DNA of 64,000 bases, taken from the NCBI GenBank assembly GCA_965198045.1, contig CBDAOL010000008.1, positions 1 through 64,000 on the forward strand, given 5' to 3'. This DNA comes from CBDDEC01 sp965198045 (GTDB taxonomy: Bacteria > Chloroflexota > Dehalococcoidia > UBA2979). A program made the position numbers and the translations under genes. Below, one piece after another: positions 8,234-16,896 of this stretch; positions within the stretch are counted from its first letter, which is position 1, and every line of letters begins with the position of its first letter. The notes below the pieces were generated by a model that was not told where the DNA came from, ran no database searches, and saw only the letters and a program-made list of their open reading frames with translations.

Positions 8234-8281
8234 CTTCCCAAGCAGAGGGTCGAGGGTTCGAATCCCTTCTCCCGCTCCAAC
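8234..8281 (+). other. att site: 3' half of tRNA-Gly(CCC)
   Basis: These 48 bases run from the anticodon loop (TTCCCAA, anticodon CCC) through the T-arm (GGGTTCGAATCCC) to the 3' CCA of a glycine tRNA. There is no 5' half upstream. The identical 48 bases occur inverted at 46890-46937. A tRNA 3' half next to an integrase gene is the classic attachment-site arrangement. Confidence 0.85.
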
Positions 8282-8304
8282 CGAATCGATATCGGCCTGT
8301 GAGG

Positions 8305-8405
8305 TTCCGGTAGCTAGGCGACACCCTGGCGCCGGTACCTGCACGACACTTCGCGGACGCGGCTCCGGTACGCAGGCGACACTGGCTCCGGTAGCCGGGC
8401 GACAC
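8305..8405 (+). repeat. Four 20-bp repeats at the left end of an IS481-type remnant
   Basis: Copies at 8305-8324, 8330-8349, 8363-8382 and 8386-8405 fit the consensus YKCCGGTAnCnnGCGACAC. They precede the truncated IS481 transposase at 8479. A related sequence (CTCCGAGATCTGGCGACAC) lies at the end of the other IS481 remnant near 55254-55272. They look like multiple transposase-binding sites at the element end. Confidence 0.65.
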
Positions 8406-8478
8406 CTGGCTTTTCTTCCTGGTCCTGCTCGATGGCCCCTCCCGGTGGACGATCCCGTCCGCAGCGGAGGAGGCCGCC

Positions 8479-8616
8479 ATGCTGGTGGAGTTGGGGCTCG
8501 TGGAACAGCGGTATAGGGCGGTGCTCGAGGTACTCGACGGAGCCGCGAGCGTGACCGACGGCGCGCGTCGCTACGGCGTCGGGCGGCAGACGGTGCACAC
8601 GTGGCTGCGGCGCTAG
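8479..8616 (+). pseudogene. IS481-family transposase, N-terminal fragment
   Basis: 45 codons from ATG 8479 (RBS GGAGGAGG) carry the IS481 N-terminal helix-turn-helix: ASVTDGARRYGVGRQTVHTWLRR, ending at TAG where family members continue with the rve domain. Downstream, 8617-8873 shows no recognisable continuation and no supported gene. Confidence 0.7.
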
Positions 8617-8873
8617 GGCGCGCGCGAGGCAGAGGCGCATGCGGAGGCGATCCTCGACGCGAGAATCACGTCCGGCGGGATGGAGCCGATCGTCGAGGCG
8701 GGTCCGTCGTGTCGTCGCGGTCGATTGCAGTGCGGGCAGGTCATCGCCATCTCCTCGTCGCTCCGCGGACGAGGCTACGCGATGCTCCTCGAGCCCTGAA
8801 TCTTGACGGCGCCGCATCGCTCACGCCGCCAGAGTCCACCTCTCGGTCTTCGACCTCGGCGGCTCGCGCAGTG

Positions 8874-10340
8874 CTAGTCGCCAGCAGTCTCTGGCGTCCC
8901 CTCGGCTGAGGCTGCTCCGTCGCCTGAGGACTCCGCGGTTTCGCCGCCACCGTCCGGCTCGATCGGGTCGTCGCCCGAACCGTCTGTAGTGACGACTTGC
9001 TGGAGGTTCTTCAAGGTCCCAAGGATGTCGATTCCGGTGAGGCTCTCGATGACCTCGGGAAGTTGCGCCACGACCTTGGTCACGTCGCCGGTGAGCCGGC
9101 TCGCGCCCACGCCGTCTCCGCCGCCGCCGATCATGACGATGCGTTCGGTCTTCGCCAGGGGCGCCGAGACGGCTGCGGCTACTTCCGGCAGTGACTCCAG
9201 CAGCTTGTCGAGCACCGCCGCCTGGCCGTACTGCTTCCAGGCGTCGGCCTTGTTCTGCATCGCCTCGGCCTCGGCCAACCCCTGCGCCCGAATCGCATCG
9301 GCCTCGGCCTCCCCGCGGGCGCGGATCGCCTGGGCATCGCCCTCGCCTTGCAGCCTGATCGTCTCCGAGTCGGCCTCGGCTCCCGCCACGGTCTGGGCCT
9401 TCTCGCCAGCGGCAACGGTCTCTAATCGGAACCGCTCGGCTTCGGCGGGCCGCCGTACCGAGCCGTCCAGCTCCCGTTCGCGGCGGGTGATCTCTTGCAC
9501 CTCGATCTCGATCTGCTTGGTGCGCTCAACGACCTCCACCTGCAGTTCCTGCTCGCGGATCTCCTGGCGGGTCCTCGCCTCCTGGAGCTGATACGCGAGC
9601 TCGGCTTCGGCGCGACGCGCGTTTGTCTCCTGGTCGTACGCCGCCTTCTGGACGCTGAAATCGCGCTCGGATTCGGCGATCTGCGTGTCCGCTTCGAACC
9701 TGGCCACCTCCCGGGCACGGTTCGCTTGAGCCTGAGCGATGCCCGAGTCCCGCTCCGCCTCGGCCCTTCGGATGTTCGAGTCGCGCGTGGCCTCAGCCTC
9801 GCCGATCTCCGCGTCGCGCCTGACCTTAGCGGTCCGCGCGCGGCCCAGCGCCTCGAGGTATCCCTGCTCGTCCTGGATGTCCCGGAGCGTGAAGCTGACG
9901 ATCTCGAGGCCCATGTTCGCCATGTCGGGGCCGGCCACCTCCCGCACCCGCTGGGCGAAGGCCTCCCGGTCCTGGTAGATTTGCTCCACCGTCAAGGTGC
10001 CGAGCACGGCGCGCTGGTTCCCCTCGAGGGTCTGAAGCGCGATCTGTGCGATCTCATCGGCGCGCTTCCCGAGGAACTGCTGCGACGAGGTCCTGATCGC
10101 GTCCTCGCTGCGGGCAACCTTCACCTGCGCTACTCCGTCGACGGAGACGGCGACGCCTTCGCTTGTGTAGACGTTCGAAGTGACCACCTGCAGCGTCATC
10201 ACCTCCAGCGACAGGCGCTGCGCCTTGTGGACGATCGGGAGCGCTATCATCCTGCCCCCGACCTTCACCTTCGGCTGCGCGCCGCCTCCTGACCGAAGCA
10301 ACGCTTCATTCGGGCCTGCCAACTTGATGATGAATGCCAT
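8874..10340 (-). CDS. Flotillin family protein (FloT/YuaG-like)
   Basis: 488 residues from ATG 10340, with AGGAGG 6 bases upstream. Residues about 1-190 form the SPFH/PHB domain (KAQRLSLEVMTLQVVTSNVYT, GMEIVSFTLRD-like segment at LEIVSFTLRDIQDEQGYLE). A long Ala/Glu-rich coiled coil follows (EAEATRDSNIRRAEAERDS...), then the flotillin C-terminal region (DKLLESLPEVAAAVSAPLAKTERIVMIG). Flotillins scaffold membrane microdomains on the cytoplasmic face. There is no N-terminal membrane hairpin as in YuaG, so attachment may use the first hydrophobic stretch or acylation. An nfeD remnant directly upstream (30 bases) gives the usual nfeD-flotillin pairing. Confidence 0.92.
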   Translation of the reverse strand: MAFIIKLAGPNEALLRSGGGAQPKVKVGGRMIALPIVHKAQRLSLEVMTLQVVTSNVYTSEGVAVSVDGVAQVKVARSEDAIRTSSQQFLGKRADEIAQIALQTLEGNQRAVLGTLTVEQIYQDREAFAQRVREVAGPDMANMGLEIVSFTLRDIQDEQGYLEALGRARTAKVRRDAEIGEAEATRDSNIRRAEAERDSGIAQAQANRAREVARFEADTQIAESERDFSVQKAAYDQETNARRAEAELAYQLQEARTRQEIREQELQVEVVERTKQIEIEVQEITRRERELDGSVRRPAEAERFRLETVAAGEKAQTVAGAEADSETIRLQGEGDAQAIRARGEAEADAIRAQGLAEAEAMQNKADAWKQYGQAAVLDKLLESLPEVAAAVSAPLAKTERIVMIGGGGDGVGASRLTGDVTKVVAQLPEVIESLTGIDILGTLKNLQQVVTTDGSGDDPIEPDGGGETAESSGDGAASAEGTPETAGD

Positions 10341-10369
10341 CGTCTACCTCCTGACGGAACCCACGCTGC

Positions 10370-10672
10370 TTACGCCTCCGGTCGGCCGTCCTCGCGCGTG
10401 AGTCTGCTCCACAGCTTCCCCAGCGGGGAGAGCAGTCTACTCCGTGGCTCTGCGGCGGGTCCTGACGCAATGCTGGATACCTTCAGGAGCCTACCAGCGT
10501 ACACGCCCACCACCTGCACCTCGTCTCCCTCGCGCACGTGTTCCCCGGGGTCGGTGGTGGCAGTCCACTCCTCTTCCCGGACACGGACGCTGCCCGACGC
10601 CCCAGAGCCAGTCCTGCTCAGCAGCACGGCAGCAAAACTTGGAGTCAGCCGACCAGCGTCCTCAACACCTTA
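10370..10672 (-). pseudogene. NfeD-family protein, C-terminal OB-fold fragment
   Basis: The frame, read from about 10672, contains LSRTGSGASGSVRVREEEW then GEHVREGDEVQVVGVYAGRLLKV, the NfeD C-terminal OB domain, and ends 29 bases before the flotillin start. NfeD proteins normally have transmembrane helices, and often a protease domain, before this. Here nothing of that remains: the upstream side is cut about 40 bp before the rve-type IS. An initiation at GTG 10627 could make an 85-residue OB-only protein, but this is uncertain. A 67-bp exact copy of part of it sits at 20068-20134. Confidence 0.68.
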
Positions 10673-10712
10673 GGGCCGCAACCCCCGGTGTCTGGCCGGA
10701 TTCAAACAAGTC

Positions 10713-11816
10713 GGCAAAACCTCATGCGGCCCACCGATACTCATGATGCAGTCCCCCGAGCACTGGCTTGCTGACGGCTCGCTGGCTCGACGCCCGCTGC
10801 ACCGGCTTCCGTCCCTCCGGAGAGTCGAGCGCGAGTGACCGATGTGGCCGCATCGCGTTGTAGTGCTCGACGTACTCGTAGAGCAGCCGCCTCAGATGCC
10901 GTTCGTTGACCGCGATGATGTGATCGAGGCACTCGCGCCGGAGGGTGCCGATCACACGCTCGGCGATGGCGTTGGCATTCGGCGCCCGCACTGGCGTCAA
11001 GATCGTCTCGATTCCGATCCGTCGAGCGCGCGCGATGAAGTCGCCGCCGTAGCTGCGGTCGCGGTCGCGGATGAGGAACCCCGGCTGTTGGCCCCAGGCG
11101 GTCGCCTCGATCATCTGCTGCCAGATCCACGAAGCGTTCGGATGCCGAGTGACGTTCCAGTGGCGGATGCGGCGCCGGCCATGGTCGATCACGACGAAGA
11201 CGTACAGGGTGCGGAAGGTGAGCGTCTGCACCGTGAATAGGTCGGCGGCCCAGATGCTGGGCGCGTGGTCGCGGAGAAACGTTCGCCACGACTGACTCGG
11301 CGGTCGCCGCAACGCCTGTTGGCGGTAGCGACTCACCGTGCGGGCGCTGACCTCGAAGCCGAGAGCACGCAGTTCACCGACGATACGCACGGCGCCCCAC
11401 CGCGGGTTCTCGGTCGCCATGCGCACGATCAGCTGCTGCAACTCAGCGGGGATCCGTGGCCGCCCGGAACCGCGGCGACTCCTCCGACGCCAGTAGGCGC
11501 GCCAGGCAGATCGATGCCAGCGCACGACCGTGTCGGGTTCGACTATGACGAGCGTGCCTCGCCAGCCTGACCAACAGCGGGCGAGCAGCGACCAGAGTCT
11601 GCGGTCGTGAATACGGAGCGGGGGTCGACGACCGCTCCTGGTGTAGACGGCGAGCTGATGCCGCAGCGTCAAGTTCTTGAGGACGAGATCTCGGCGGGCG
11701 CGGACGGAAGCGAAGAGTGCTGCAACAAGCAGACGAAGGTAGAGCACAGACGGGCCTCTCGTGGCTCGCTGATACTCAGCTATCTCGGCACCAGGAGGCA
11801 CGGATCAGGTTTTGCC
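10713..11816 (-). mobile_element. rve-type insertion sequence, complete copy
   Basis: Bounded by the 10-bp inverted repeats GGCAAAACCT (10713-10722) and AGGTTTTGCC (11807-11816), with one transposase gene filling the interval. The end AGGTTTTGCC-TCCCACGG recurs at 16463-16480 and 20644-20661, marking further copies of the same family. This is the only full-length copy seen. Confidence 0.8.
10722..11801 (-). CDS. Transposase with rve integrase core (IS3/IS481 superfamily, single ORF)
   Basis: 359 residues at most; the start may be internal (VLYLRLLVAALFASVRARRD is the conserved beginning in the remnants). N-terminal helix-turn-helix region (RPRIPAELQQLIVRMATENP), then the DDE domain: Asp in WAADLFTVQTLTFRTLYVFV, Asp in FLIRDRDRSYGGDF, Glu in NAIAERVIGTLRRECLDHII. 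No OrfA partner and no frameshift signal. Fragments of this gene occur at 1108-1155, 6815-6867, 16130-16472, 19708-20045, 20450-20653 and 48240-48551, so the family was once very active here. Confidence 0.85.
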   Translation of the reverse strand: MPPGAEIAEYQRATRGPSVLYLRLLVAALFASVRARRDLVLKNLTLRHQLAVYTRSGRRPPLRIHDRRLWSLLARCWSGWRGTLVIVEPDTVVRWHRSAWRAYWRRRSRRGSGRPRIPAELQQLIVRMATENPRWGAVRIVGELRALGFEVSARTVSRYRQQALRRPPSQSWRTFLRDHAPSIWAADLFTVQTLTFRTLYVFVVIDHGRRRIRHWNVTRHPNASWIWQQMIEATAWGQQPGFLIRDRDRSYGGDFIARARRIGIETILTPVRAPNANAIAERVIGTLRRECLDHIIAVNERHLRRLLYEYVEHYNAMRPHRSLALDSPEGRKPVQRASSQRAVSKPVLGGLHHEYRWAA

Positions 11817-11902
11817 CTCCCACGGGGGTGGCGTCGCCGGGGTTCGAACCCCGGCCTTCGTTGAGCGGATATTGGGCCGAACGCCGGAATCGTAAATATC
11901 GG

Positions 11903-11976
11903 TGGGCGGTACTGGACTCGAACCAGTGACCTCTCGCGTGTGAAGTGAGCGCTCGTACCAACTGAGCTAACCGCCC
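11903..11976 (-). tRNA. tRNA-Val(CAC)
   Basis: Reads GGGCGGTTAGCTCAGTTGG at the 5' end, anticodon loop TTCACAC (anticodon CAC), T-arm CTGGTTCGAGTCCAG and acceptor strand ACCGCCC pairing with the 5' GGGCGGT. The discriminator is A, and the terminal CCA is not fully encoded (CCG follows). One mismatch is visible in the anticodon stem. It appears intact. Confidence 0.93.
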
Positions 11977-12056
11977 GGCACGCGGCCGTCCGGCACGACA
12001 ATCCAGCCACCCGTGCCCGGTGCCCGCGGCAACCGGAGCCGGCCCGTCCTCGATGG

Positions 12057-15000
12057 TCAGCGGGCCACCGCGTCCAGCTCCAGGTCAGCCCCGTGGCGCA
12101 GGGTGCGCACGGCGGCGACCTTCGGCCAAGCGAAGCGGCGGAGGAAGCCCGGCTCGCCGGCTTGCGGACCGTCGAGCGTCGATAGCAACGCCTTGAGCGA
12201 GCGTTGGCCGGGCAGCGTCGGACCGAGCAGACGGTAGAGAGAGCGCGCGCGGGCCGGCCCGCCGTCGGTCGCGGCGAACGCGATCTCCGGCCGGCGCGCG
12301 TGGCCGAGCATCGCCTCGATGTCGCCCGCGCCGCCGCGCAGCGCCTCGTCGGGCACGCCCGCCTCGTGCAGCGCCTCCACGACCGGGGCGAGCCCCGGCG
12401 AGTCGAAGAGCGCGACGGCGTTGCCGGCGAGCAGCGCGGCGGCGAGCCACCATGGGGCGTCGTCGCCCCGCGCGCAGAGGAGGCCGAGCCCGCGAGGCGT
12501 GTCGTAGCGCAGCTCCGTGCGTTGCCCGGCCGCAGGCACCGTGCGCTGCGGCCGTCCCAGCTCGCGGCACGCCGCCTGCGCCGTCGCGAGCAGCGCGTCC
12601 GCGGTCGCGTGCTCGCCACGCTCGCCGAGCAGCACGGCCGCGCTCTCGACCGCAGCGAGCCGTTGCTCGAGCGGCGCGTCCCAGCCCCGATCGGGGAGGT
12701 CGAGCGGCGGCGGTAGCGAGGGGGCTTCCGCCTCGGCGGCTGCTCGCTCCGCGTCGTCGTCGGGCGGCGCGTCGGTTCGGCGGACGAAGGCCCAGAGGTA
12801 GTCGAGACCGCCCGCCTTCGGCCCCGTGCCGGACATGCGCATACCCCCGAAGGGCTCGACGCCGACGCGCGCGCCCGTCGTCCTGCGGTTGACATAGACG
12901 TTCCCCGCCTGGAGGGCGCGCGTTGCCTCGGCGATGGTGAGCGGGCTGCGCGAGAAGACGCCCGCCGTCAGTCCGTACGCCGTGCCGTTGGTCACCGCGT
13001 ACGCCTCTGCGGCAGTCTTGAAGGGGATCAGGGCGACGATCGGGCCGAACAGCTCCTCGGTCGTCGTGCGCGCCTCGAGGGCGCGATCGGCGGGGAGCTG
13101 CACGATCAGCGGGCCGGCGGTCAGGTCGTCCGCCGGTGTCTCGAACGTGTCGAGCAGCACCTCGCACTCGGCGCGAGCGGTGTCGGCGTCGCGGCGCAGA
13201 CGCTCGTGCGCCTCGCGGTCGATGACCGGGTTGATCCGGGTGTCGGGCGCGTCGGCGGGCCCGACGCGGAGGCTGCGCGCGGCGTCGACGAGGCGGTCGC
13301 GCAGCGCCTCGAAGATCGGCTCCGCGACGAGGATCCGCGAGGCCGCGGAGCACTTCTGGTTAGCGTGGCCGAACGACGAGGCCATCACCGCCTCGACGGC
13401 CTCGTCGGGGTCGGCGTCGGCGAAGACGAGCACCGCGTTCTTCCCGCCCAGCTCGGCGACGAGGCTCTTGATCTCGGCCGGGCCGGTGAGATCGGCCATA
13501 GCCACGGCCTCGTGGAGGTACGTCCCGACGGCGCGCGAGCCTGTGAAGGCGACCATGTCGACCTCGGAGCTCTCGGCGAGGGCGGACCCGGCCGTCTCGC
13601 CGCGGCCGGGCAGGGCGATCAGCGCATCGCGCGGCACGCCGGCCTCGTGCAGGAGTGCGACGAGTCGCTGGCCGATCAACGGCGTCTGCTCGGCCGGCTT
13701 GAGGATCGCGGCGTTCCCGCAGGCGAGCGCGGCGACGGTCATGCCGCAGGGGATCGCGATCGAGAAGTTCCAGGGCGGGATCACGGCGACCACGCCGCGA
13801 TGCGCGACGCGGTCGCCGAAGCCCTCGAACAGCGCCTCCGCCTCCGCGGCGTAGTAGCGCAGGTAGTCGATCGCCTCCTCGACCTCCGCCCAGGCGTCCG
13901 CGCGGTCGCGGCCGCCCTCGTGGACCACCCAGGCGGCGAATTCGTGGCCGCGCTCCTCGAGCAGCTGAGCGGCGCGGCGCAGGATCGCCGCGCGCTCGGC
14001 GACCGGCGTGCGCGCCCAGCGCGGGGCGCCCGAGCGGGCGACCGCGACCGCGCGCCGAGCCCCAGCGGCGTCCGCGAGGGCGGCGTGGCCGACCGGCTCG
14101 GCGTCGGGGTGGGACGGGCTGTGCACCGTCAACTCCTCGGAGGCGGCCAGCTCCTCGTCGCCGGCTCGAAGCGGGAAGTGCTCGCCCCAGCGCGCGCGGG
14201 TCGACGCGAGCGCCGCCTCGAAGGCGTCGCGGAACTGGGCCTCGAACCAGCGCGCCTCCGGCGCGCGCCGGAACGCTGCAGCGTCTCGCGGCGGGGCGGC
14301 CAGCGACGGCTCGCGCGTCGGCGGCGGCCGCAGCAGCTCCTCAGGGGCGGCCCCGGCGCGGCTCTGGAGCAGCACTCCGGCCTGCGACGAGTTCTCGAGG
14401 ACGCGCCGCACGAGGTAGGCCATCCCCGGCAGCAGCTCGCCGACCGGGACGTAGTCGCGGGCGACCCAGCCGAGCTCGGTGAGCGCCCGGCTCGTCCCCT
14501 CGGCGGTGCGGAACAGGGTCTGGTGCTCGACCGCGTTTGCCGGCAGGCCCGCCGCCTCGGCGAGGGCTTCTGCGCGGGCGTGCGCCCGAGCGTTGTGGCT
14601 GCCGACGGCGAGGTGCACCGCCGGGTGTGCATCGATTAGCTGCGCGAGCACACGCTCGAAGGCGGCATCCGTTGCGCTCTTCTCGACGAAGACCGGTGGC
14701 GCCCAGCGCGCGGCGTCGGCGACGATCGTCTCGTAATCCCAGTACGCGCCCTTGACGAGCCGGACCTGGAACGGGACGCGGCGTTCGCCCGCGAAGGCGA
14801 CGAGGGCTGCGGCGTCCTGCTCGGCGGAGCGGAGATAGGCCTGGAGCACGATTCCCGCACCGGGCCAGCCGCCGAAGCGCTCGCCGCGTGCGAACGTGCG
14901 GCGGAACAGTTCCCACGTCAGGTCGCGGTAGGCGTACTGCTCCATGTCGACGGTGATGCCGATGTCCGCGCCGTCGGCCGCTTCGACGATCGCCTCGAGG

Positions 15001-15650
15001 GCGGGCCGCACGCGCGCGATCGTGCCCTCCGGGTCGACCGGGCTGAAGTGCGCGGTCAGCGACGAAAGCTTGAGCGAGACCTGCAGCGCGAAGACGTCGC
15101 CGTCGGTGAGGCTACCCGCCAGCGGATCCTCGCCGAGCTGCCCGATCAGCTCGAGGTAACGCGCGAGGTACTGCTCCGCCTCGGGGTCGCTCAGCACCGC
15201 CTCGCCGAGCAGGTCGAAGGAGGGTACGCGGCCGTGGTTGGCGAGCAGCGCGGTCGTCGCGCGCACCGTGCCGGCGCCGGGTCGGGTGATGAACCTCCGC
15301 GCGAAGCGCTCGGCCGAGAGGCGGGCGCTCTCGCCGACGATGCGCGCCGGCACGAGGTCGTTGCGCGCGATGCGAAGGAACCAGCGCAGGGCACGCGGCA
15401 GCTCGGGAAACTCGTCGCCGAAATACTCGTGCGCGAGCCGCTTCGCCTCGGCGCCGCTGCTGTCGTAGTCGACGGAGGCGAGCACGTCGAGGTAGCGCAG
15501 CAGGCGGCTGCGAAAGCGATCGTCGGCCACGGCGTGGGTGAGCAGCCAGTCCTGGACGCGCTCGGCCGGGCCCGGCCGGTAGCGCTCGGCGGCGGCGAGC
15601 AGGGCGCGGCCAAGCTGCTGTGTGCGCGCCTCGACGTCGACCGTGCTCAA
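12057..15650 (-). CDS. putA: Bifunctional proline dehydrogenase / 1-pyrroline-5-carboxylate dehydrogenase (PutA-like)
   Basis: 1197 residues from TTG 15650, chosen because AGGAG lies 5 bases upstream and the open frame further up is not PutA-like. Residues about 1-430 are the FAD-dependent PRODH barrel (DIGITVDMEQYAYRDLTWEL, VRLVKGAYWDYETI). About 500-980 are the NAD-dependent aldehyde dehydrogenase (PPWNFSIAIPCGMTVAALACG, TGSRAVGTYL, catalytic Cys in HANQKCSAASR, EPFGGMRMSGTGPKAGG). The last 200 residues form the extra ALDH-like C-terminal domain of longer PutA proteins. It oxidises proline to glutamate with channelled P5C. There is no DNA-binding domain, so no PutA repressor role. The gene stands alone between tRNA-Val and a divergent HNH gene. 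Confidence 0.95.
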   Translation of the reverse strand: MSTVDVEARTQQLGRALLAAAERYRPGPAERVQDWLLTHAVADDRFRSRLLRYLDVLASVDYDSSGAEAKRLAHEYFGDEFPELPRALRWFLRIARNDLVPARIVGESARLSAERFARRFITRPGAGTVRATTALLANHGRVPSFDLLGEAVLSDPEAEQYLARYLELIGQLGEDPLAGSLTDGDVFALQVSLKLSSLTAHFSPVDPEGTIARVRPALEAIVEAADGADIGITVDMEQYAYRDLTWELFRRTFARGERFGGWPGAGIVLQAYLRSAEQDAAALVAFAGERRVPFQVRLVKGAYWDYETIVADAARWAPPVFVEKSATDAAFERVLAQLIDAHPAVHLAVGSHNARAHARAEALAEAAGLPANAVEHQTLFRTAEGTSRALTELGWVARDYVPVGELLPGMAYLVRRVLENSSQAGVLLQSRAGAAPEELLRPPPTREPSLAAPPRDAAAFRRAPEARWFEAQFRDAFEAALASTRARWGEHFPLRAGDEELAASEELTVHSPSHPDAEPVGHAALADAAGARRAVAVARSGAPRWARTPVAERAAILRRAAQLLEERGHEFAAWVVHEGGRDRADAWAEVEEAIDYLRYYAAEAEALFEGFGDRVAHRGVVAVIPPWNFSIAIPCGMTVAALACGNAAILKPAEQTPLIGQRLVALLHEAGVPRDALIALPGRGETAGSALAESSEVDMVAFTGSRAVGTYLHEAVAMADLTGPAEIKSLVAELGGKNAVLVFADADPDEAVEAVMASSFGHANQKCSAASRILVAEPIFEALRDRLVDAARSLRVGPADAPDTRINPVIDREAHERLRRDADTARAECEVLLDTFETPADDLTAGPLIVQLPADRALEARTTTEELFGPIVALIPFKTAAEAYAVTNGTAYGLTAGVFSRSPLTIAEATRALQAGNVYVNRRTTGARVGVEPFGGMRMSGTGPKAGGLDYLWAFVRRTDAPPDDDAERAAAEAEAPSLPPPLDLPDRGWDAPLEQRLAAVESAAVLLGERGEHATADALLATAQAACRELGRPQRTVPAAGQRTELRYDTPRGLGLLCARGDDAPWWLAAALLAGNAVALFDSPGLAPVVEALHEAGVPDEALRGGAGDIEAMLGHARRPEIAFAATDGGPARARSLYRLLGPTLPGQRSLKALLSTLDGPQAGEPGFLRRFAWPKVAAVRTLRHGADLELDAVAR

Positions 15651-15714
15651 TGCCGCTCCTCGCCCCGTGCCGCCCGCCCTCCGGGAGGATAGCGCGGGGC
15701 GGTGCGCTGGCGCG

Positions 15715-15978
15715 GTGCCGCGGCGCACCCCGGCCATCTTGCGACACCACCGGGCGCGTGCTACAAGCCGCCGGGGCCGGCGCGGCTGGCATTGCTGGCT
15801 CTGCGAGGCCGTCGCCCAGGAGGTTGACCACATCGTGCCGACCGGCCGCGGCGGCGCGATGTTCGAGGCCTCGAACCTGCAGCCGCTGTGCAGGTCTTGC
15901 CACATCGAGAAGAGCGCCATCGAGGCCGGGCACCGCCCGCCGGACGCGTGGGACGAGCTGGCGCGTCAGCCGCTCTAG
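15715..15978 (+). CDS. HNH endonuclease domain protein
   Basis: GTG 15715 gives 87 residues. The C-terminal half is a zinc-type HNH nuclease: CWLC, then AQEVDHIVPTGRGGAMFEASN and LQPLCRSCHIEKS, i.e. the two CxxC pairs, DH and N of the family. The N-terminal part (PRRTPAILRHHRARATSRRG) is short and may have suffered a frameshift, since such proteins usually have a W/R-rich helix before the first CxxC. It is divergent from putA, with its start inside the putA upstream region. Probably phage or mobile-element derived; the target is unknown. Confidence 0.65.
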   Translation: MPRRTPAILRHHRARATSRRGRRGWHCWLCEAVAQEVDHIVPTGRGGAMFEASNLQPLCRSCHIEKSAIEAGHRPPDAWDELARQPL

Positions 15979-16129
15979 AGTGTGTGCCGAAAAGTAGTTA
16001 AGCGCGGTCTTACATTAGGGCGTACGCCGGCCGTAGCGGGGCCCCACGCCCCCCGCCAGTGGTACTCGGCACCGCCCCTGCGGGCTGCGGGCCGCTGGGG
16101 CGGAGCCTCTGTGTCAAGCGGCCTCGGTA

Positions 16130-16472
16130 GCGCACTCTTCCAGCGCCAGTAGGCGCGCCGAGCAGAACGATGCCAAGGCACAACCGTGTCCGGCTCGACC
16201 ATCACGAGCGTGCCTCGCCAGCCGGACCAACCGCGTGCCAGTAGTGACCAGAATCGGCGGTCGTGGCAACGGAGCCGCGGTCGACGACGGCCCCGGGTGT
16301 AGACGGCGAGCTGATGCCGCAGCGCTAAGTTCTCGAGGACGAGATCTCGGCGGGCGCGGACCGAAGCGAAGAGTGCTGCGACAAGCAGACGGAGGTAGAG
16401 CACAGACGAGCCTCTCGTGGCTCGCCGATACTCTGCTATCTCAGGACAGAGCTGCACCTATCAGGTTTTGCC
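16130..16472 (-). pseudogene. rve-type IS remnant, N-terminal transposase part and right end
   Basis: Encodes LYLRLLVAALFASVRARRD through LVMVEPDTVVPWHRSARRAYWRWKS, matching the first third of the 10722-11801 transposase, then diverges at about 16130. The terminal AGGTTTTGCC is at 16463-16472. The stretch 16473-16896 (424 bp) beyond it holds no gene I can support. Confidence 0.85.
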
Positions 16473-16896
16473 GTCCCACGGCTCTCGACGGCGGGTATGA
16501 CGGCAGCGTGAGAGATGGCCCATCGCGAAATGTGAAGCCTCGCTGTCGCTCAGGATGCGGATTGGAGCGACCGACGGCGGCGCAGAGGGGGCTCGTCGGC
16601 AGTCGGTGGGGTAGCCAGCGCTTTGCCCGATTGAGCCTCGAGGTGGGTGCCACCGACGACGCTCGATCTTGGTCGCACCGGGTATAGGCACCATTGGAGG
16701 CCCCCTGACCGCTCTCTAGTAGTGGGTGGGGCGGGCTGTCAGTCGAGCTCGCGGAAGTCGGGAACGGAGGAGCCGGCTTCGACGCCGTCGGTCGCAGTCT
16801 GGCGAGCGAGCTCGCCGCAGGGGCGATGCCACCTCGAGGGCGCGCGCCCGGCGCGCCTCGGGTGAGGTAAGCTCGCGACGGACCGAGGAGACGCCC

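Noticed and set aside
8305..8405. CRISPR-like short repeats
   Set aside because: Only four degenerate copies, spacers of 3-13 bp, no cas genes, and the copies lie at an IS481 end. No CRISPR array found anywhere in the window.
11836..11855. 20-bp palindrome GCCGGGG-TTCGAA-CCCCGGC next to tRNA-Val, looking like a second tRNA T-arm
   Set aside because: As a T-arm the stem pairs only three or four bases because the palindrome is symmetric about TTCGAA, and no anticodon arm can be found on either strand. Left as an unexplained palindrome, perhaps a terminator.
12057..15920. Extended PutA reading frame starting at 15920
   Set aside because: The 90 codons before TTG 15650 are not PutA-like and overlap the HNH gene; AGGAG sits correctly before TTG 15650.
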